Source of the DNA: Membranipora membranacea
Taxonomy: Eukaryota > Bryozoa > Gymnolaemata > Cheilostomatida > Membraniporidae
Direction: 5' to 3'
NCBI GenBank assembly: GCA_914767715.1
Contig: OU612065.1
Span: 33,664,001 to 33,728,000, forward strand
DNA length: 64,000 nt
The notes beneath the pieces were generated by a model. It did not search any database, was not told the DNA's origin, and saw nothing but the letters and a program-made list of their open reading frames with translations. Both the position numbers and the translations under genes were made by a program. Shown here piece after piece: positions 35,655-47,416 of this stretch (its first letter is position 1; every line of letters begins with the position of its first letter).

Positions 35655-36985
35655 CACTGTTTGTCAGGTTTTTGGATAAGCCAACCGCAAGGAATATTGA
35701 TAATAGAAAAGGCAATTGAAAATATTGTAGCCTATTGACCGTTGGTGTGCGGTCTTTGTATTAAACCTGTGGCCAAACATCTCTGGGCATCACTGCCAAG
35801 AAAATTTATGTTGTATGGTAGGAATAAATGAGCTATTTTTTTAGTTAGCTGCAAACGATATTCCGCTAATATATAAAACTTGCAGATACTATAAATGGCA
35901 AAGAGATTTGCCCATATGAATTGTAAAACTAATAATTCATACATTACTATCAATCTATTTATAAGCAGTCATACTCTCCAAATATTACCAGACACCATGA
36001 TAGGTTGATAGACTGCAAGATGGATTACAAAGTCTCCAGGGGATGGTTTCAATAAGAGACTCAAAACATCTCTTATAGCTTCAAAATTCAGCAATAAATA
36101 GATAGACAGACATAATGTTTCCCATCATTCAGTAAGTGTTTGCATTGCTGTTTGTCCGGTTTTTTTATATCAGCAAACTTTGAAAAATAGAAATTAGAGA
36201 AGAAATTTGAGAAAATCAAATTTTATTTTACATCCAAAATATATAATCCCCTTTGTTAGAACTTACCTGTCTCAAAGTTGTAGGCTGGGCATGTTACAGA
36301 GACCAGGTTATCTTTTTGTTAAGCCAATGCAGAATCACAACCCAAGGCCTGCAGGTCAGATTCACTTTCTCCCATCTCTATCCAGGTTAATAGATCACCC
36401 AATAGTGATTCCGTACATGTGCTCCATTTTGGCGCCAAACATCTCATAAAAGTTTGTCTATATTGATAAGGAAGAATTTGATGTCAGGAGTGGGACTCTC
36501 ATAAACAATGCCCTATACTATCAAACAATAATTACTGATAAATAAATTTACTAATTTTTCTCAGTAAATAGTAATCATTTTTTGAAAATCATTATACCTG
36601 CGCATTCCTCAGCTATATTTGACTCTGCGGATGGATTTTTGAAAGCTGATTATCTATATTTCAAAGAAAGTAAAATATGAAAAACTGTAGGAATACAATA
36701 CATTTGACTACTCATTCTTTTCCCGAGTTCAGTTTTTAGTTATATTACAATGGCTAGGCTCGATGTGATTACCATGATGTCGAAGTTATTAGGATGTAAA
36801 TTTGAGCATAGCAAATTGGTAAAAGTAACTTGCCTTTTTTGTCCCTAATATTACCCCCCACACAAGAAAACTGCTGCATGTGTAGTAACAAGTCTCTATA
36901 ATGATGCTGGACCTGAACCGCAGGCCACCTTCAAATCTGAGGTGCTCATACTCTAAACCTTTCACACGGGGTTATAGGCTTAAAC
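35655..36985. repeat. Intron block beta-alpha-gamma, copy 5 (left end truncated)
   Basis: Starts within beta, then a complete alpha and gamma; otherwise as at 11.8-13.4 kb. Confidence 0.75.
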
Positions 36986-37430
36986 TTGTGTTTTTTTAAT
37001 GTTTTACAAAATTAGCCGTCAAGAAAAAACTAAAAAAGGGAAAAAAATCAATCAAGATGGCGAAAAGAATAATCAGAACTTCAACATTTGAATAATTTAT
37101 AATTGAGTATTGAACATAAATTAAATGGTATATTGTTAAAAGTAGATGCTATCATATTGACTAAGAAGTTATATGAAGTTAAGTGTAGCTTGAACATGTC
37201 TCTCATATTAAAAATGCGCGAAAAATTAGAATTTTCTAACATAAATGGTGGACATGTCTTTTTTTTCAATTGATGTCCAGTTATGCTAATAAAATATATG
37301 TTGAGCACTGGTAGATGTAGAAGGTGTAACGACCCTGATAATTCGTTAGTTGGTACCAGGTGATTAGGAATGATTTGTATATTACATATCAACCTGAATG
37401 CTTTTTTCTGGAGTAAAAATACATTCTGCG
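36985..37430 (-). mobile_element. 5'-truncated LINE tail, copy 6
   Basis: Open frame 37081-37449 (minus) begins in unrelated flanking sequence and reads into the LINE tail via FLLQKKAFRLICN; shorter at its 5' side than the other copies. Confidence 0.65.
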
Positions 37431-38193
37431 CATGCTCAGCTCTGGGCATGAGCTGATCTCTGCAAAATTGAGTCTCGGAATTCCGAAGCCATCTGATTGG
37501 CTACCTGCTCTGGTGACATATTCCCCAAAGCGTGCGGATTTGTTATTAATAGTTATCCTCTCTTGTCATTATTAGCTGATTTTGATTGACAGTTTTTGCA
37601 GGGATGTCCCATCTCCCCTTATCCAAAGTTGCAATCAGAACCCAAACTAAACTCATTGTTCTTGCACATGCGCAAATTCAAGTCACGCATGATGCATACT
37701 TAGCCTTACGACACTTGCTTTGTGGTAATAACACCCTAGTTTATCAGTGATCTACATGCCCAGTCAGATCACGAGAGTCAGTATGGTAAAAATAAGTCAG
37801 TGATTGGATGGCGTTGCGTCATTTTATCGGAGAAGTGAGGCCGAAAAGGCTGTTTTAGCAAAGTGGATGGCTGTGCTACATTGATTGCTACAAATTTCTT
37901 AACAGGTTACATTCATTCTTAGAGACATAGTTCATCCTAATTTTAGGTTTAAAATAATATTTAATGAGCCCAAAATGGCTTTTTTAAGTCACGTCATAAT
38001 GCGTGTTTGTTTTTTAACTTTGATGATATAATGCTAAATTTTAGGCTACGATTTGAGACAGTTCGAATAAAAAAGGGCCAAATTATTTGCTATTTTCCGC
38101 TATTATTGCTGTTTAAAATGACACACACAACTTTCAGCAGTATATCAAATGTATCAATATCAGCATAGCCCATCAAAGGTAGACACGTTTTGC

Positions 38194-38586
38194 GCCATTT
38201 ATCAATAACGTCAAACATGCTGTCAAAAGGTCCAGCACTAAGGACAAACAAATTTATTTTGAAAATTCTCACAAACGAAGCGGCTTTGATTGAGCATGGT
38301 GCAAACAGGAAATGCCAACAGAATATGGCATAATGTATTTGTCTTCCTCGAATTATACCACACAGAATGCCCAAAACAGCCCATTTAATGGACTTTTCAA
38401 GGTGTTTTTCGGCATTCTGTGTGGTATAATTCGAGAAAGACTAAAACATAGTGCCATATTCTGTTGGCATTTCCTGTTTTTACTATGCTTAATCAAAGCG
38501 GCTTCGTATGTTAGAATTTTCAAAATAGATTTGTCTGGCCTAAGTGCTGGACATTTTGACAGCATGTTTGACGTTATTGATAAATG
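38194..38586. mobile_element. Foldback element, copy 2
   Basis: Same palindromic element as 16064-16456, inside a larger segment (37800-39020) duplicated from 15670-16900. Confidence 0.75.
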
Positions 38587-38749
38587 GTTTTGTGGGTTAA
38601 AATTGCAAGTGTTGTCTCTGTCCGAGGACTGAGGAATATCAGTGCCTTAAGGGCGCGGCTGCTGTATTCGGCGCCAAGTTGCTCTCAGTTTGCAGGCAGG
38701 TCGGAGCACACCTGGGGCGTCATGTGTCATGAGCCCAGTAGTCAATAGA

Positions 38750-38828
38750 CCGCAGCGGGATTCGAAGCCAGGACCTCCAATGCTTGCGCATCAGAGGGCA
38801 GGCGCTCTAACCAACTGAGCTACCTCCT
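38750..38828 (-). repeat. tRNA-derived SINE head, copy 2
   Basis: Near-copy of 16617-16695, with point changes in the anticodon region. Confidence 0.5.
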
Positions 38829-39104
38829 ACTCCTTGTCTAGTAGTAACAGTAAAGTAAAACCGATAAAGTAGAAAAGTTACTGTAGTCTGGAAGCTGTCA
38901 CGTAAAATATTGACAGATGACGGCATCTCAACTACCACGTTCCATCCTATTACCTAAGCTTAGCCAGTTGTATTCAGCAATCAGTCACCAGCCTGCATAT
39001 TGCTATTACTGTATTTTTCTATATAATATATTTTTTGTGTGTCAAGATGTAAAGGAGAGGTATACACCCGAGGGTGCTGGGGGCTGGAACAATCAACAAT
39101 GAAA

Positions 39105-39285
39105 GCTCCCCCAGTGGGACTCGAACCCACAACTCCTGCGGCACTGATCGCCTGGCAGTGAATAGCAAGCGCGCTAACCGATTGCTAGCGCCATCTCACC
39201 ATCCCCAAAAAAGAATGGGTGGATGGCGCTAATTAGATAGCCTGCTATTCACTACTCGGAGTTGTGTTCTCTCATCCCACAGCAC
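39105..39285. repeat. Head-to-head pair of tRNA-like SINE heads
   Basis: On the minus strand 39108-39200 has a perfect T-arm (GTGGGTTCGAGTCCCAC) and a D-arm-like GCTAGCAATCGGTTAGC. On the + strand 39220-39285 has a degenerate copy of the same head (GATGGCGCTA ... GCTATTCACT ... GGAGTTGTG). A full acceptor stem is not evident, so a SINE or relic rather than a tRNA gene. Confidence 0.5.
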
Positions 39286-39529
39286 ATTCCAATCCACCAT
39301 TGCTACCCTATGAAACACAGCGTACTTGTTAGGGTTATTGGCCTTACATGGCCCATTTCTGGGACCCCTTGTAGTAGGTTTAGCTGTCTTTCCAGCTTGT
39401 CAGCATGTCTTTCCATGCTGTCACATGTCTTTCTATGAGTCAGTCAGTAGACAAGTACACAGGAAAGTAAAGCAAAGGATGTAAAGCAAAGTAGTTAATT
39501 GAATGCCTATGAGAAGTTTGGAACAGCTG

Positions 39530-39830
39530 TTTGATATCACATACTGCTATAAACATTATTTACTTCAAAACATTAGATCATTTTTTGATAAATAATACTG
39601 AGTGCAAAGTTACCTCACGTACCATTCTAACTAATAGTCTACCTGATCACTTGCCCATTGCTGGGTGCATTCATATGCCAAAATTGTGTGGCAAACACAG
39701 CCCATCAATAATGGTCACAAAACTACACAGTGACTTAATATCCAACAAAATAAATGAGCCAGGAAATTGGAGTGTAATTTATGAAATTGGCAACCCAGGG
39801 GAGTCCTCCATGAGCGATGCTTTATAGTAG
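39530..39830 (+). mobile_element. LINE endonuclease fragment
   Basis: An open stretch includes SLPDHLPIAGCI, the end of an APE endonuclease domain, followed by the usual linker. Its first part is also present at 16980-17080 and 33130-33250, where the rest is lost. Cut by a MITE at about 39835. Confidence 0.65.
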
Positions 39831-39834
39831 CAAA

Positions 39835-40003
39835 TTATCACTATCACATCTCTCAAAATCATCACTCACTTGGCTGTTCAATTAGACAAAATCGCTCACT
39901 CAGAATTTATATAGTTCCATCAAAGACTGAGCCATTTCTGAGCGAGACCATAGAGTGAGCGATCAGATTGCGATTTTGGCTGTTTTTAATTGAAAGATCC
40001 CCC
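39835..40003 (-). mobile_element. MITE copy 3 (partial, reversed)
   Basis: Right terminus AATTGAAAGATCCCCC and a body like 6959-7202 reversed; the opposite terminus is missing. Confidence 0.6.
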
Positions 40004-40279
40004 TAAAACCCTTCGCTCTCCTTTAAAATACGATGCAAAAGCTAATAGCACAGTTGTTATAATCCAAGCAGATGAACCAGGTCAGAAATTTCACTTTTAA
40101 GCCACCCTGTATGACGAAAAAGTTACACAATTTAATCAAGAAGCATGATGGGATCCTTGAAAAATACTCATTGTCAATCATGGCTCAATACTAAAAAACT
40201 TGATAAAAAGTATTAAAAACCATAAGAGAGTTTCAAAATTGCAGAGTGTGAATTTTATCAGGAAACATTTGAAACAACA

Positions 40280-40600
40280 TGTTTTGAACCTAACAAATAA
40301 TGGGGGTTTGTCAACATAGTTTTGAACAGAAAAGTTTGTCATGATGATACAAATGGGTGTTTGAAATTTGACGACATAAAAATGACAGAAAAACATGAAA
40401 CAACTGATAAATGCAATGAGTATTTTAGCAAAGTTGGCAGCAATCTTGGAGTCCCACAGGGCTCTGTATTAGGCCTGATCTTATTGATTATATTCATCAA
40501 TGACCTTGTTAGTACAGCCTCAGTGTTCGCAGACGATACAAACATTTTCAGTCCGGAGCCTTCATTATCAAATTTGAAACGAATTGACTCATTTTAAAAT
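40280..40600 (+). mobile_element. LINE reverse transcriptase fragment, internally deleted
   Basis: An open frame joins a pre-RT linker (CNEYFSKVGSNL) directly to RT motifs VPQGSVLGLILLIIFINDL and VFADDTNIFS, so the N-terminal half of the RT has been deleted. Confidence 0.7.
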
Positions 40601-41848
40601 ATACAAACACTTTTCAAATTTTCTCAAAGCTCATGACAAAATGGTGCCAAATCCTGTTAACTTTATTTCAGATATTGGAAAGAACTTTTAGTATCGAAGT
40701 TGCTCACAAAATTTCATTTAACATCATAATGCCATAATGTTCAAGCGCCATATTTGAGAACTTTGACAATAATCAAATTTCACTTTGCTCCTGATGTATT
40801 GCGCCAGACAGTATCTCGGTCAACAATCATATTCAGTCTTTATTATTCATTTTTTCACCTCCAACTCATGTATGGGATTGAGTTGTAGGGGCATGCTGCA
40901 GATTGCCATCTCGGCCAAATTTACCTCCTCCAAAATGCAGCTCTTTTGTTATTTCCTCATTTGGGTCATGTCACTACATATTTTGAAGAATTTTGTCTAA
41001 TGCCTATTAATATACTAATCAAATACAGATTTTCAGTTCATTTTCCAAAGCAAATTTTAATAACAAACTAGAAGACCTGAAAAACTGAAAGATCCCCAAA
41101 AACTTGTACACGTTCAAATGAAAATATTATTCCAACCTAAGAGAACCACTAGCTGCAGAGGGTAATGGTCACTGCTCACCGCTGAACTGCAAACCTCATT
41201 GGTGAAAGATGTCCTCTGTTGGGTCTTATGTTCCAAAGTCAGAGAGACTGGCCTGCCTGAGCGCTTGGGCAGGCAGGTCACCACACTAGTCCCCAACTAA
41301 ATGACCGTAGCACCGCCCTATTTTTCTAGTTGTCATGTTATGTCTGAATTTTACTGGATGCAGGAACCAAATAAAAAAAAATATAACAAACACAATAACA
41401 CCATTTTCAGTTATTTAGACAATAGTCTAATTAAAGTTATTTTATTATGACCTAGATTTAAGTCTTGCAAACTGAAAAGATATGTGTTCTCGGCTTTTGG
41501 GTGAGAAGTTGCAGGGGATTGGAATGAAGTATCTTTACTTTTATATTATGAGTGAACTGTACACTGATAAACAAATTTGATATTTCATCATAAATGTATT
41601 CTGTTTTGAATATTTCTACCGTATCTTGAAATAAGGCATTAAGCAATGTGTGTGTGTGTGTAGTTTCATGCACGCTTGTATCCTTGGTTTTGATGAGTTG
41701 GATTTAATTTTGCGCCAACCCATAAGTCGTCATCGAAATTGGCGTCCTAGAGACCTGCGAACAGGGCACAATGTTTTGTTGAAAAATCATTTGAACTCCA
41801 TCTGAATTGGTAAACAAGGTATATAAGTCAACTTCGTCTACTTTCTGA
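40601..41848. other. No gene seen
   Basis: AT-rich intronic sequence with a short (GT)n run near 41648. No LRR exon found. Confidence 0.4.
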
Positions 41849-41905
41849 CAAAATTTATAATGAATCTGCTTCCTACAGTAGGAAGCAGATTCATTATAAA
41901 TTTTG
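41849..41905. repeat. Perfect 57-base palindrome
   Basis: 28-base arms with a single A in the middle (CTAC-A-GTAG); outer ends CAAAATTTATAATG and CATTATAAATTTTG. No mismatches. Confidence 0.9.
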
Positions 41906-42240
41906 GCTATATTATTATAAAAATGGCCATATAGAACATTAGTCTCAGAACACATGATTCTTTTGATAGACAATTTCTCACAGGACTGGTCACGAATTCG
42001 CCAAATTACAGACACTAATTATGCTTTTGAAACATTCATCGAAAACTACTCTACCATTATTGAAAATTCAAGCAAGAAGACTAGTGCTAAAACCCAAATG
42101 CGACATTTTAAAAAGCCATCGATGACCACAGAATCATTGGAACTTAGAGAAAAGTGTAAAAAATTGCACATTAAATCTAAACAAGAACAGGAGTTTCCAA
42201 TACAGAAGCCAGCTAACCAATAAATTGCCTTCCAATTAGT
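41906..42240 (+). mobile_element. LINE linker fragment next to the ROC exon
   Basis: The frame 41954-42223 resembles a LINE endonuclease-to-RT linker (YAFETFIENYSTIIENSS, then MRHFKKPSMTTESL). Its last part is copied again at 42534-42690. Confidence 0.55.
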
Positions 42241-42317
42241 CCTTCTAATGATATTTAGGAATTGTTAACAATTTCAGGTATTTCAAGGCGTCAGCTATTT
42301 TATTTTTCTTTTTACAG

Positions 42318-42636
42318 CATGTCAAACTTAGAAAATTTAAGGCAACTGAATATCAATAAGAATATAGCTCTGATCTCAATTCCCGCTGGAGTATGTCGAC
42401 TCAATACACTCAAGTCAATCGAGTGTGAAGACTGTGCATCTCTGACAAGTCCTCCTTATGCTGTCTGTAGTCAGGGGCTGCCAGCAATGAGAAAATACTT
42501 TGCCGATCTGGAAGAAAATGTTGAGCAAAACATCCATCGACTTAGAGAAAAGTGTAAAAATTGCACATTAAATTTAAACAAGAACAGGAGTTTCCAATAC
42601 AGAAGCCAGCTAACCAATAAATTGCCTTCCAATTAG
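42318..42636 (+). pseudogene. Truncated copy of the ROC-entry exon
   Basis: Acceptor TTTTTACAG and the first 71 codons match the functional exon at 43182 with few changes (MSNLENLRQL, through ENVEQN). After codon 71 it switches to LINE-linker sequence and stops at 42636, before the P-loop. It came from a local duplication whose breakpoint fell inside the exon. If used as a last exon it would give an LRR protein without ROC, COR or caspase; otherwise it is dead. Confidence 0.7.
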
Positions 42637-43181
42637 TCCTTTTTATGATATTTAGGAATTGTTAACAATTTCAGGTATTTCAATGCGTCAGACCTTTTAA
42701 ACTCTGCGAAGAACTGTCACAGTGTTACTATTACTGTTATATTGTCACTATTATTCCTCGAATGAACAGAACACCCCCCCCCCCTCCCCTAAACATTTTA
42801 GTATTTCACAAGATCATTATGGGGAAAGTGTGACAAATTTACATAAATCTGGTTAAGAAAAGTATTTCTATTTACATTTCAGAAAAGCTGTAAAATAGCA
42901 GACTCCTTTATTGATTTATCACAAGAAAATTATTATTATTTTCCTAATAAGGAAGTTCTGATGAGACAACAGAAATTTGTTCTACCATAGACATCGGGTA
43001 GCAAGACAGAAATTGCACCATATTTAAAACCTAGGCACGGAATCACTGTCCAAATCGATAAAGATTCTTTTATTCCTACCAAATTCCATAGAAAATGCAC
43101 TGTATGCTATTAAAATTGCAATGGATTCCTACACTTCTCATAGGTAAAAATATTTGAGCTATTCTATTTTTCTTTTTACAG

Positions 43182-45085
43182 CATGTCAAACTTAGAAAAT
43201 TTAAGGCTACTGAATATCAATAAGAATATAGCTCTACTCTCAATTCCCGCTGGAGTATGTCGACTCGATACACTCAAGTCAATAGAGTGTGAAGACTGTG
43301 CATCTCTGACAAGTCCTCCTTATGCTGTCTGTAGTCAGGGGCTAGCAGCAATGAGAAAATACTTTGCCGATCTGGAAGAAAATGTTGAGCAAAACATAAA
43401 GTTTGTTCCAATAACTGTTATTGGTCAATCTATGGCTGGTAAAACCAGCCTTGTTCGGTCAATGCAAGAAAATAAACGGGCTTTGACCACTCGATGTAAC
43501 AATAGCAAGCTAGATGAGGCCACCAAAGTGATCAAGGTGTGTGAGGTAGACGTTGATGAAAAATTCAAACTTGTATTTCATGACTTTGGTGGGCAAGCAG
43601 TATATCAGTTTGCCTATCAATTGTCACATAGATCACAGTATGTTCCCATGCTTGTCATAGACATTGCTGAATTTGACCGACTTGTAGCTGAACACGGAGA
43701 AGAGAATGCCTGTGAGACAGTCTGTTTAACATGGCTCTCCCACCTTTATTTGTCCTGTCCAAAAGCAGGCCAGCCTTTCGTGGTGCTCACCCACTGTGAT
43801 CTTATCGATAATGAAACCTGCAAAGCGAGGGTGAGTCAGTTGATAGAAGTGACTGAACGTCTACGCCTTAGGTTAATAGAGGAGGAGAAGGCAATGAGAC
43901 CAATAAACAGTCCAATCTTCATAATGGAGAGTTTCTGTGATACATCTCAACCTCTTCTCTCAAAACACACACCCCTTCTCATATATAAAGGTTCTGGAAC
44001 ACAGGTAATCCTCGATCTAAAAACTTTCCTTGTGTCTGTTGGATTGCCTCTACTCACAGAGATTCCAGGTAGCTGGTATGTTCTGATGAATTTGTGTGCA
44101 AACAGCACACAGCCATATCTTACGCTGGGTGAGCTAGACAAGCTCTTCTCTAATGACAAAGATCGCTTCATTCTTCAGTACCTTCATGAAATCGGGCGAG
44201 TGATGTGGTACAGAAATCGAGTCAAACTAAAAAACATCGTGTTTCATCGCATTGAGCTGCTCACACACCTAGTTGAGTTGCTCTATGATCACTGCAGAGA
44301 GGAAGCGTGGAATAAGCGTAGTTTTCTGGCATTCCAGCATGGTAACATGAGAATCAATCAACGGCAATACAATCATATGGTCCAATCATACCTAAATACT
44401 GGAGTGATAAGGGACATTTTACTGCTCAACCTCATCAAAAAAGAGTCCGAATTCAAATCCCAACCTGAGCTTGCAATCGAGGTATTGAAGGTCTTTCATT
44501 TGGTTTGTGGTCCTGTCAAGAAGGGCAGTGAAAGTCATTATATCGTCCCATACTTCAGTCAGAGAGAAATCACAATCGAGGAATCTGGAAAGTACATTCT
44601 TTTGAAAGTTGACATCTGTTTCAACGGACTGGCTATTCCTAGCTACGTATATCATCTTCTCGCTGCAAATTATGTGGATCTCCATATGACGCCATCCAAT
44701 TGTATTGAGGCTGGCTCCAATGGTGTTTGTGTGAGGGAAAACAATGGCACAATCAAGTACCTGCTTCATAACCATACTGAGAGAACCTTTTCCCTCCTGA
44801 TACTGACCCCAACAAAACATGTCGATACATCCTGGGACAGCCTGCTGTACACCTTGCAACATTTGAGATCTCAACTGGAACAAGAATGGAAGGGAGCTCA
44901 CTATGAGATAGTATTCTACTGTTCGCACTGCCTGCTCACTAAGAAGGAGAACCCAACCACTCAAGTCAATCCTGCATGGCTCAACACTCGCCATCAACCT
45001 TATACTGGCGATGAAACTTGTGACTGTATTCAGCAAACTTCAGCCAAAAGCCGGACTACTATTCCGTATCCACTGTTCTATCCAT
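43182..45085 (+). CDS. LRR end, ROC GTPase and COR domains
   Basis: 1904-nt exon, 634 full codons, entering in phase with the LRR exons and leaving at CCA-T/GTGAGT. Residues 1-60 finish the LRRs. ROC at about 74-285: P-loop GQSMAGKTS (81-89), switch-II DFGGQ (134-138), G4-like THCD (203-206). COR at about 290-630, with the typical ILQYLHEIGRVMWY (330-343) and LKNIVFHRIELLTHLVELL. ROC binds and hydrolyses GTP and COR mediates dimerisation in ROCO proteins. There is no kinase downstream; a caspase takes its place. The next in-frame stop (45163) is avoided by splicing. The LRR part starts with Met, but the acceptor just before it argues for an internal exon. Confidence 0.85.
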
Positions 45086-45238
45086 GTGAGTACAGTTTCA
45101 CCAACTTATGTATGATTGATATGGCAATGAAAATTCTGGTCTGCTCTTTCTGCCTTCCTCTATAGATACCTTAATTCAAATTGTTTTTCTGATGCTTGCT
45201 ATATTATGACATACTACATGCTACTATATGCTTGATAG

Positions 45239-45423
45239 GTAGCACCATCACAGAGAGAGGGGTTCAGACTTTAGATGAGTACATGTCAGAATTGGAAGTG
45301 GCTTCTCATGAATCACAAATAGAGGATATTGTGAAGGAAGTAAATTCTGAGAAAGTTCTTATTTACGCTTCAGATTTATATCCAGTCACGGCTGACCCAA
45401 TGAGTAGTACACTGAAACATAAG
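45239..45423 (+). CDS. Linker exon between COR and caspase
   Basis: 185 nt, phase 1 to 0. Encodes STITERGVQTLDEYMSELE and then a charged, probably helical segment ending SSTLKHK. No recognised domain; CARD and death domain patterns were not evident. Supported by the matching phase with both neighbours. Confidence 0.7.
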
Positions 45424-45579
45424 GTAGGAAGATGTTGTTGATTTTCACCTTTTATATGTAATATTTTCAAGATGAACCCCACTGTTTTCACTCATAACCT
45501 GCATACAATAAGATGGTAGTAAATTTACTGGATTTAGTGTGCCTACACACACATTAGTCAGAGTCTTATTTTCTTGCAG

Positions 45580-45741
45580 AAGGTGTACAAAATGTCTGAG
45601 ACTCGCGGAAGAGCGCTTATTATATCGAACACCTGCAATAACACAAGGAAAGGTTCAGAGCATGACTATCGGAATATTAAAGGAATGCTTGAGAAGTTTG
45701 GATTTATAACTGTAGGAGGTCACAAAAATTACACTGCAGAG
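45580..45741 (+). CDS. Caspase p20 exon 1
   Basis: 162 nt, phase 0/0. KVYKMSETRGRALIISN is the usual first strand of the caspase fold; NTRKGSEHDYRNI supplies the Arg of the S1 pocket (R-x-G-S/T pattern); FGFITVGGHKNYTAE leads into the next exon, completing a TAEM motif. Confidence 0.85.
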
Positions 45742-45771
45742 GTAATGGCAATGTTTTTGTTCCGCCATTGT

Positions 45772-45881
45772 TTAAGCGCTCAAACGGTGACGGGATGCTG
45801 GTAGAGGCATTTCATTGTCAAGAGAAAGTGGTTGATAATGAAATGCCTCTACCGGCATCCCGCCACCGTTTGAGCGCTTAA
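45772..45881. repeat. Long hairpin in a caspase intron
   Basis: Arms of about 50 bases starting TTAAGCGCTCAAACGGTG and ending in its complement; few mismatches. Its right-hand TTAA is also the left flank of the next element. Confidence 0.8.
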
Positions 45882-46248
45882 AGGGCAACCAGGGTTTCAA
45901 ATAACTTCTCATTTGTTCTCATTGATTAATAACAGATTGCACCTTCTGCATAGAGAAAAAGACAAAATCTAATTCGGATGATTATTCAGCCAAAATTCTT
46001 GTGAAACATTTCATCCATCTGGTACTGACACTAGAATACCACAGAGCAGTTTCCTGTTCCTGTTATTATTTAGCCTGTGCTCTATCATCATTACAGCAAT
46101 GTCGTGGAACCTCCCCTAAACTGAAGTGTTACCCAGCTTAGAGTCAGTAACCACTTTGAGTTTTGCATCGCGTAATGCACAAAGCTGATGCTGCTTAGCA
46201 CATTATTTACTACCTGTTAATGCATTGCTGCGCATCCTTGGTTGCCCT
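45882..46248. mobile_element. TTAA-flanked small transposon
   Basis: Termini AGGGCAACCAGGG / CCTTGGTTGCCCT with TTAA at 45878-45881 and 46249-46252; 367 bases, no ORF. Same target preference as the elements at 445 and 6504. Confidence 0.7.
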
Positions 46249-46764
46249 TTAAACTAGCTCCGCCACAATGAAATAAACGCATTGTCACTATAGGAAAATT
46301 ATCAATATTTGATCTAAAATTATAATAGGTAGAGGTGACTGTAACTCAGTTTGTAAGGTAGTATAGATATTTCATATGAGAGAGCCAGTGATCAATTCCC
46401 AGCAATTGCAGAAGTATAAGAAGAAGCGACCAACCAAAGCAGCAGCATCTTGTTATCAACTTGATGCTATTTCTTCTTCAATTTTTTTTTGAGCTGAAAA
46501 TTAGTATCAATTGTTCAGGATAAGCTGCTAAATCTACTGTAATTCTCAAACTCAAAATCAAAGAAAAACCTGGACTTTTGACAGTAAAGCAATAATTGCA
46601 TCATTGTGTCTACAACTTCCGTTACGTCGCCCCACAATTAAGTGCCTCATTTCAGCTGTATATGGTGTCCTGTCTAGGAATGTTATTAAGTCTATGGTGA
46701 GATCCTATTTTTTGGCTTCAGGCTATATAGGTATACTCGAATCACTTATTTGTTGTTTGCATAG

Positions 46765-47005
46765 ATGATCGTTACGGCTATCCATTCAGAGACACAGCTA
46801 GTAGACTGGGAGACAGGAGAATCAGTACACAAACATCTCAACTCATTTGTGTTGGTCATCACAAGTCATGGTCATGAAGGGTCTGTGTCTGGTTCCAATG
46901 GTAAACATCTCGTAATCGCAGAGCTTATGGATCTGCTTTCATCTGGGAATTTCCCCGCCATGAGAGGGAAGCCAAAGCTTGTCATCATACAGGCTTGTGC
47001 TGGTA
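46765..47005 (+). CDS. Caspase p20 exon 2 with both catalytic residues
   Basis: 241 nt, phase 0 to 1. FVLVITSHGHEG carries the catalytic His; KLVIIQACAG carries the catalytic Cys. The pentapeptide is QACAG, where most caspases have QACRG or QACQG. The phases match exons on both sides, and TAE plus M completes the TAEM motif at the junction. Confidence 0.88.
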
Positions 47006-47242
47006 GTAAGTTTATAAACTTGATCGATTATGGACAGTCAAATATTGTTCTAAGGGAGTAACTTACTAATAGTTCAACGATTCTTTTTTAATTTCCATGT
47101 CCTTGTCATTTACGTCTGCATTCTCAGGCAGCGATTTACCGATGGTATGACATACACCCAAATTTTCTACTACGTATTTGCTCTTATACTCATAAGACAA
47201 ATTAGTTCTCGGTGAAAGTCAAGATTGTCTCTCTACTTGTAG

Positions 47243-47416
47243 GTAGGAAAGAAACACTTCCAGGAGACTTGCCCCCTTCTCAAGCACCACCCAATCAGAA
47301 TCAGCTAGAAGTAGATCAGCCTCAACACAGCAATGGAGCCACAAATGAATCCCCTTCTACAGATCCTCATGATAACCCTATATCAGACTTCATCATTATG
47401 CAGTCCAGCTTTGATT
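47243..47416 (+). CDS. Caspase inter-subunit linker exon
   Basis: 174 nt, phase 1 to 1. A Pro/Gln/Asn-rich linker containing QLEVDQP, a plausible caspase cleavage tetrapeptide (LEVD), then SDFIIMQSSFD, the start of p10. Confidence 0.82.

Noticed and set aside
36207-36449. Small ORFs in the alpha block (also at 5982-6290 and 30349-30540)
   Set aside because: They repeat with the duplicated intron block, change frame between copies and show no domain.
44419-45036. 205-codon ORF on the minus strand
   Set aside because: Antisense shadow of the ROC-COR exon; no recognisable motif.
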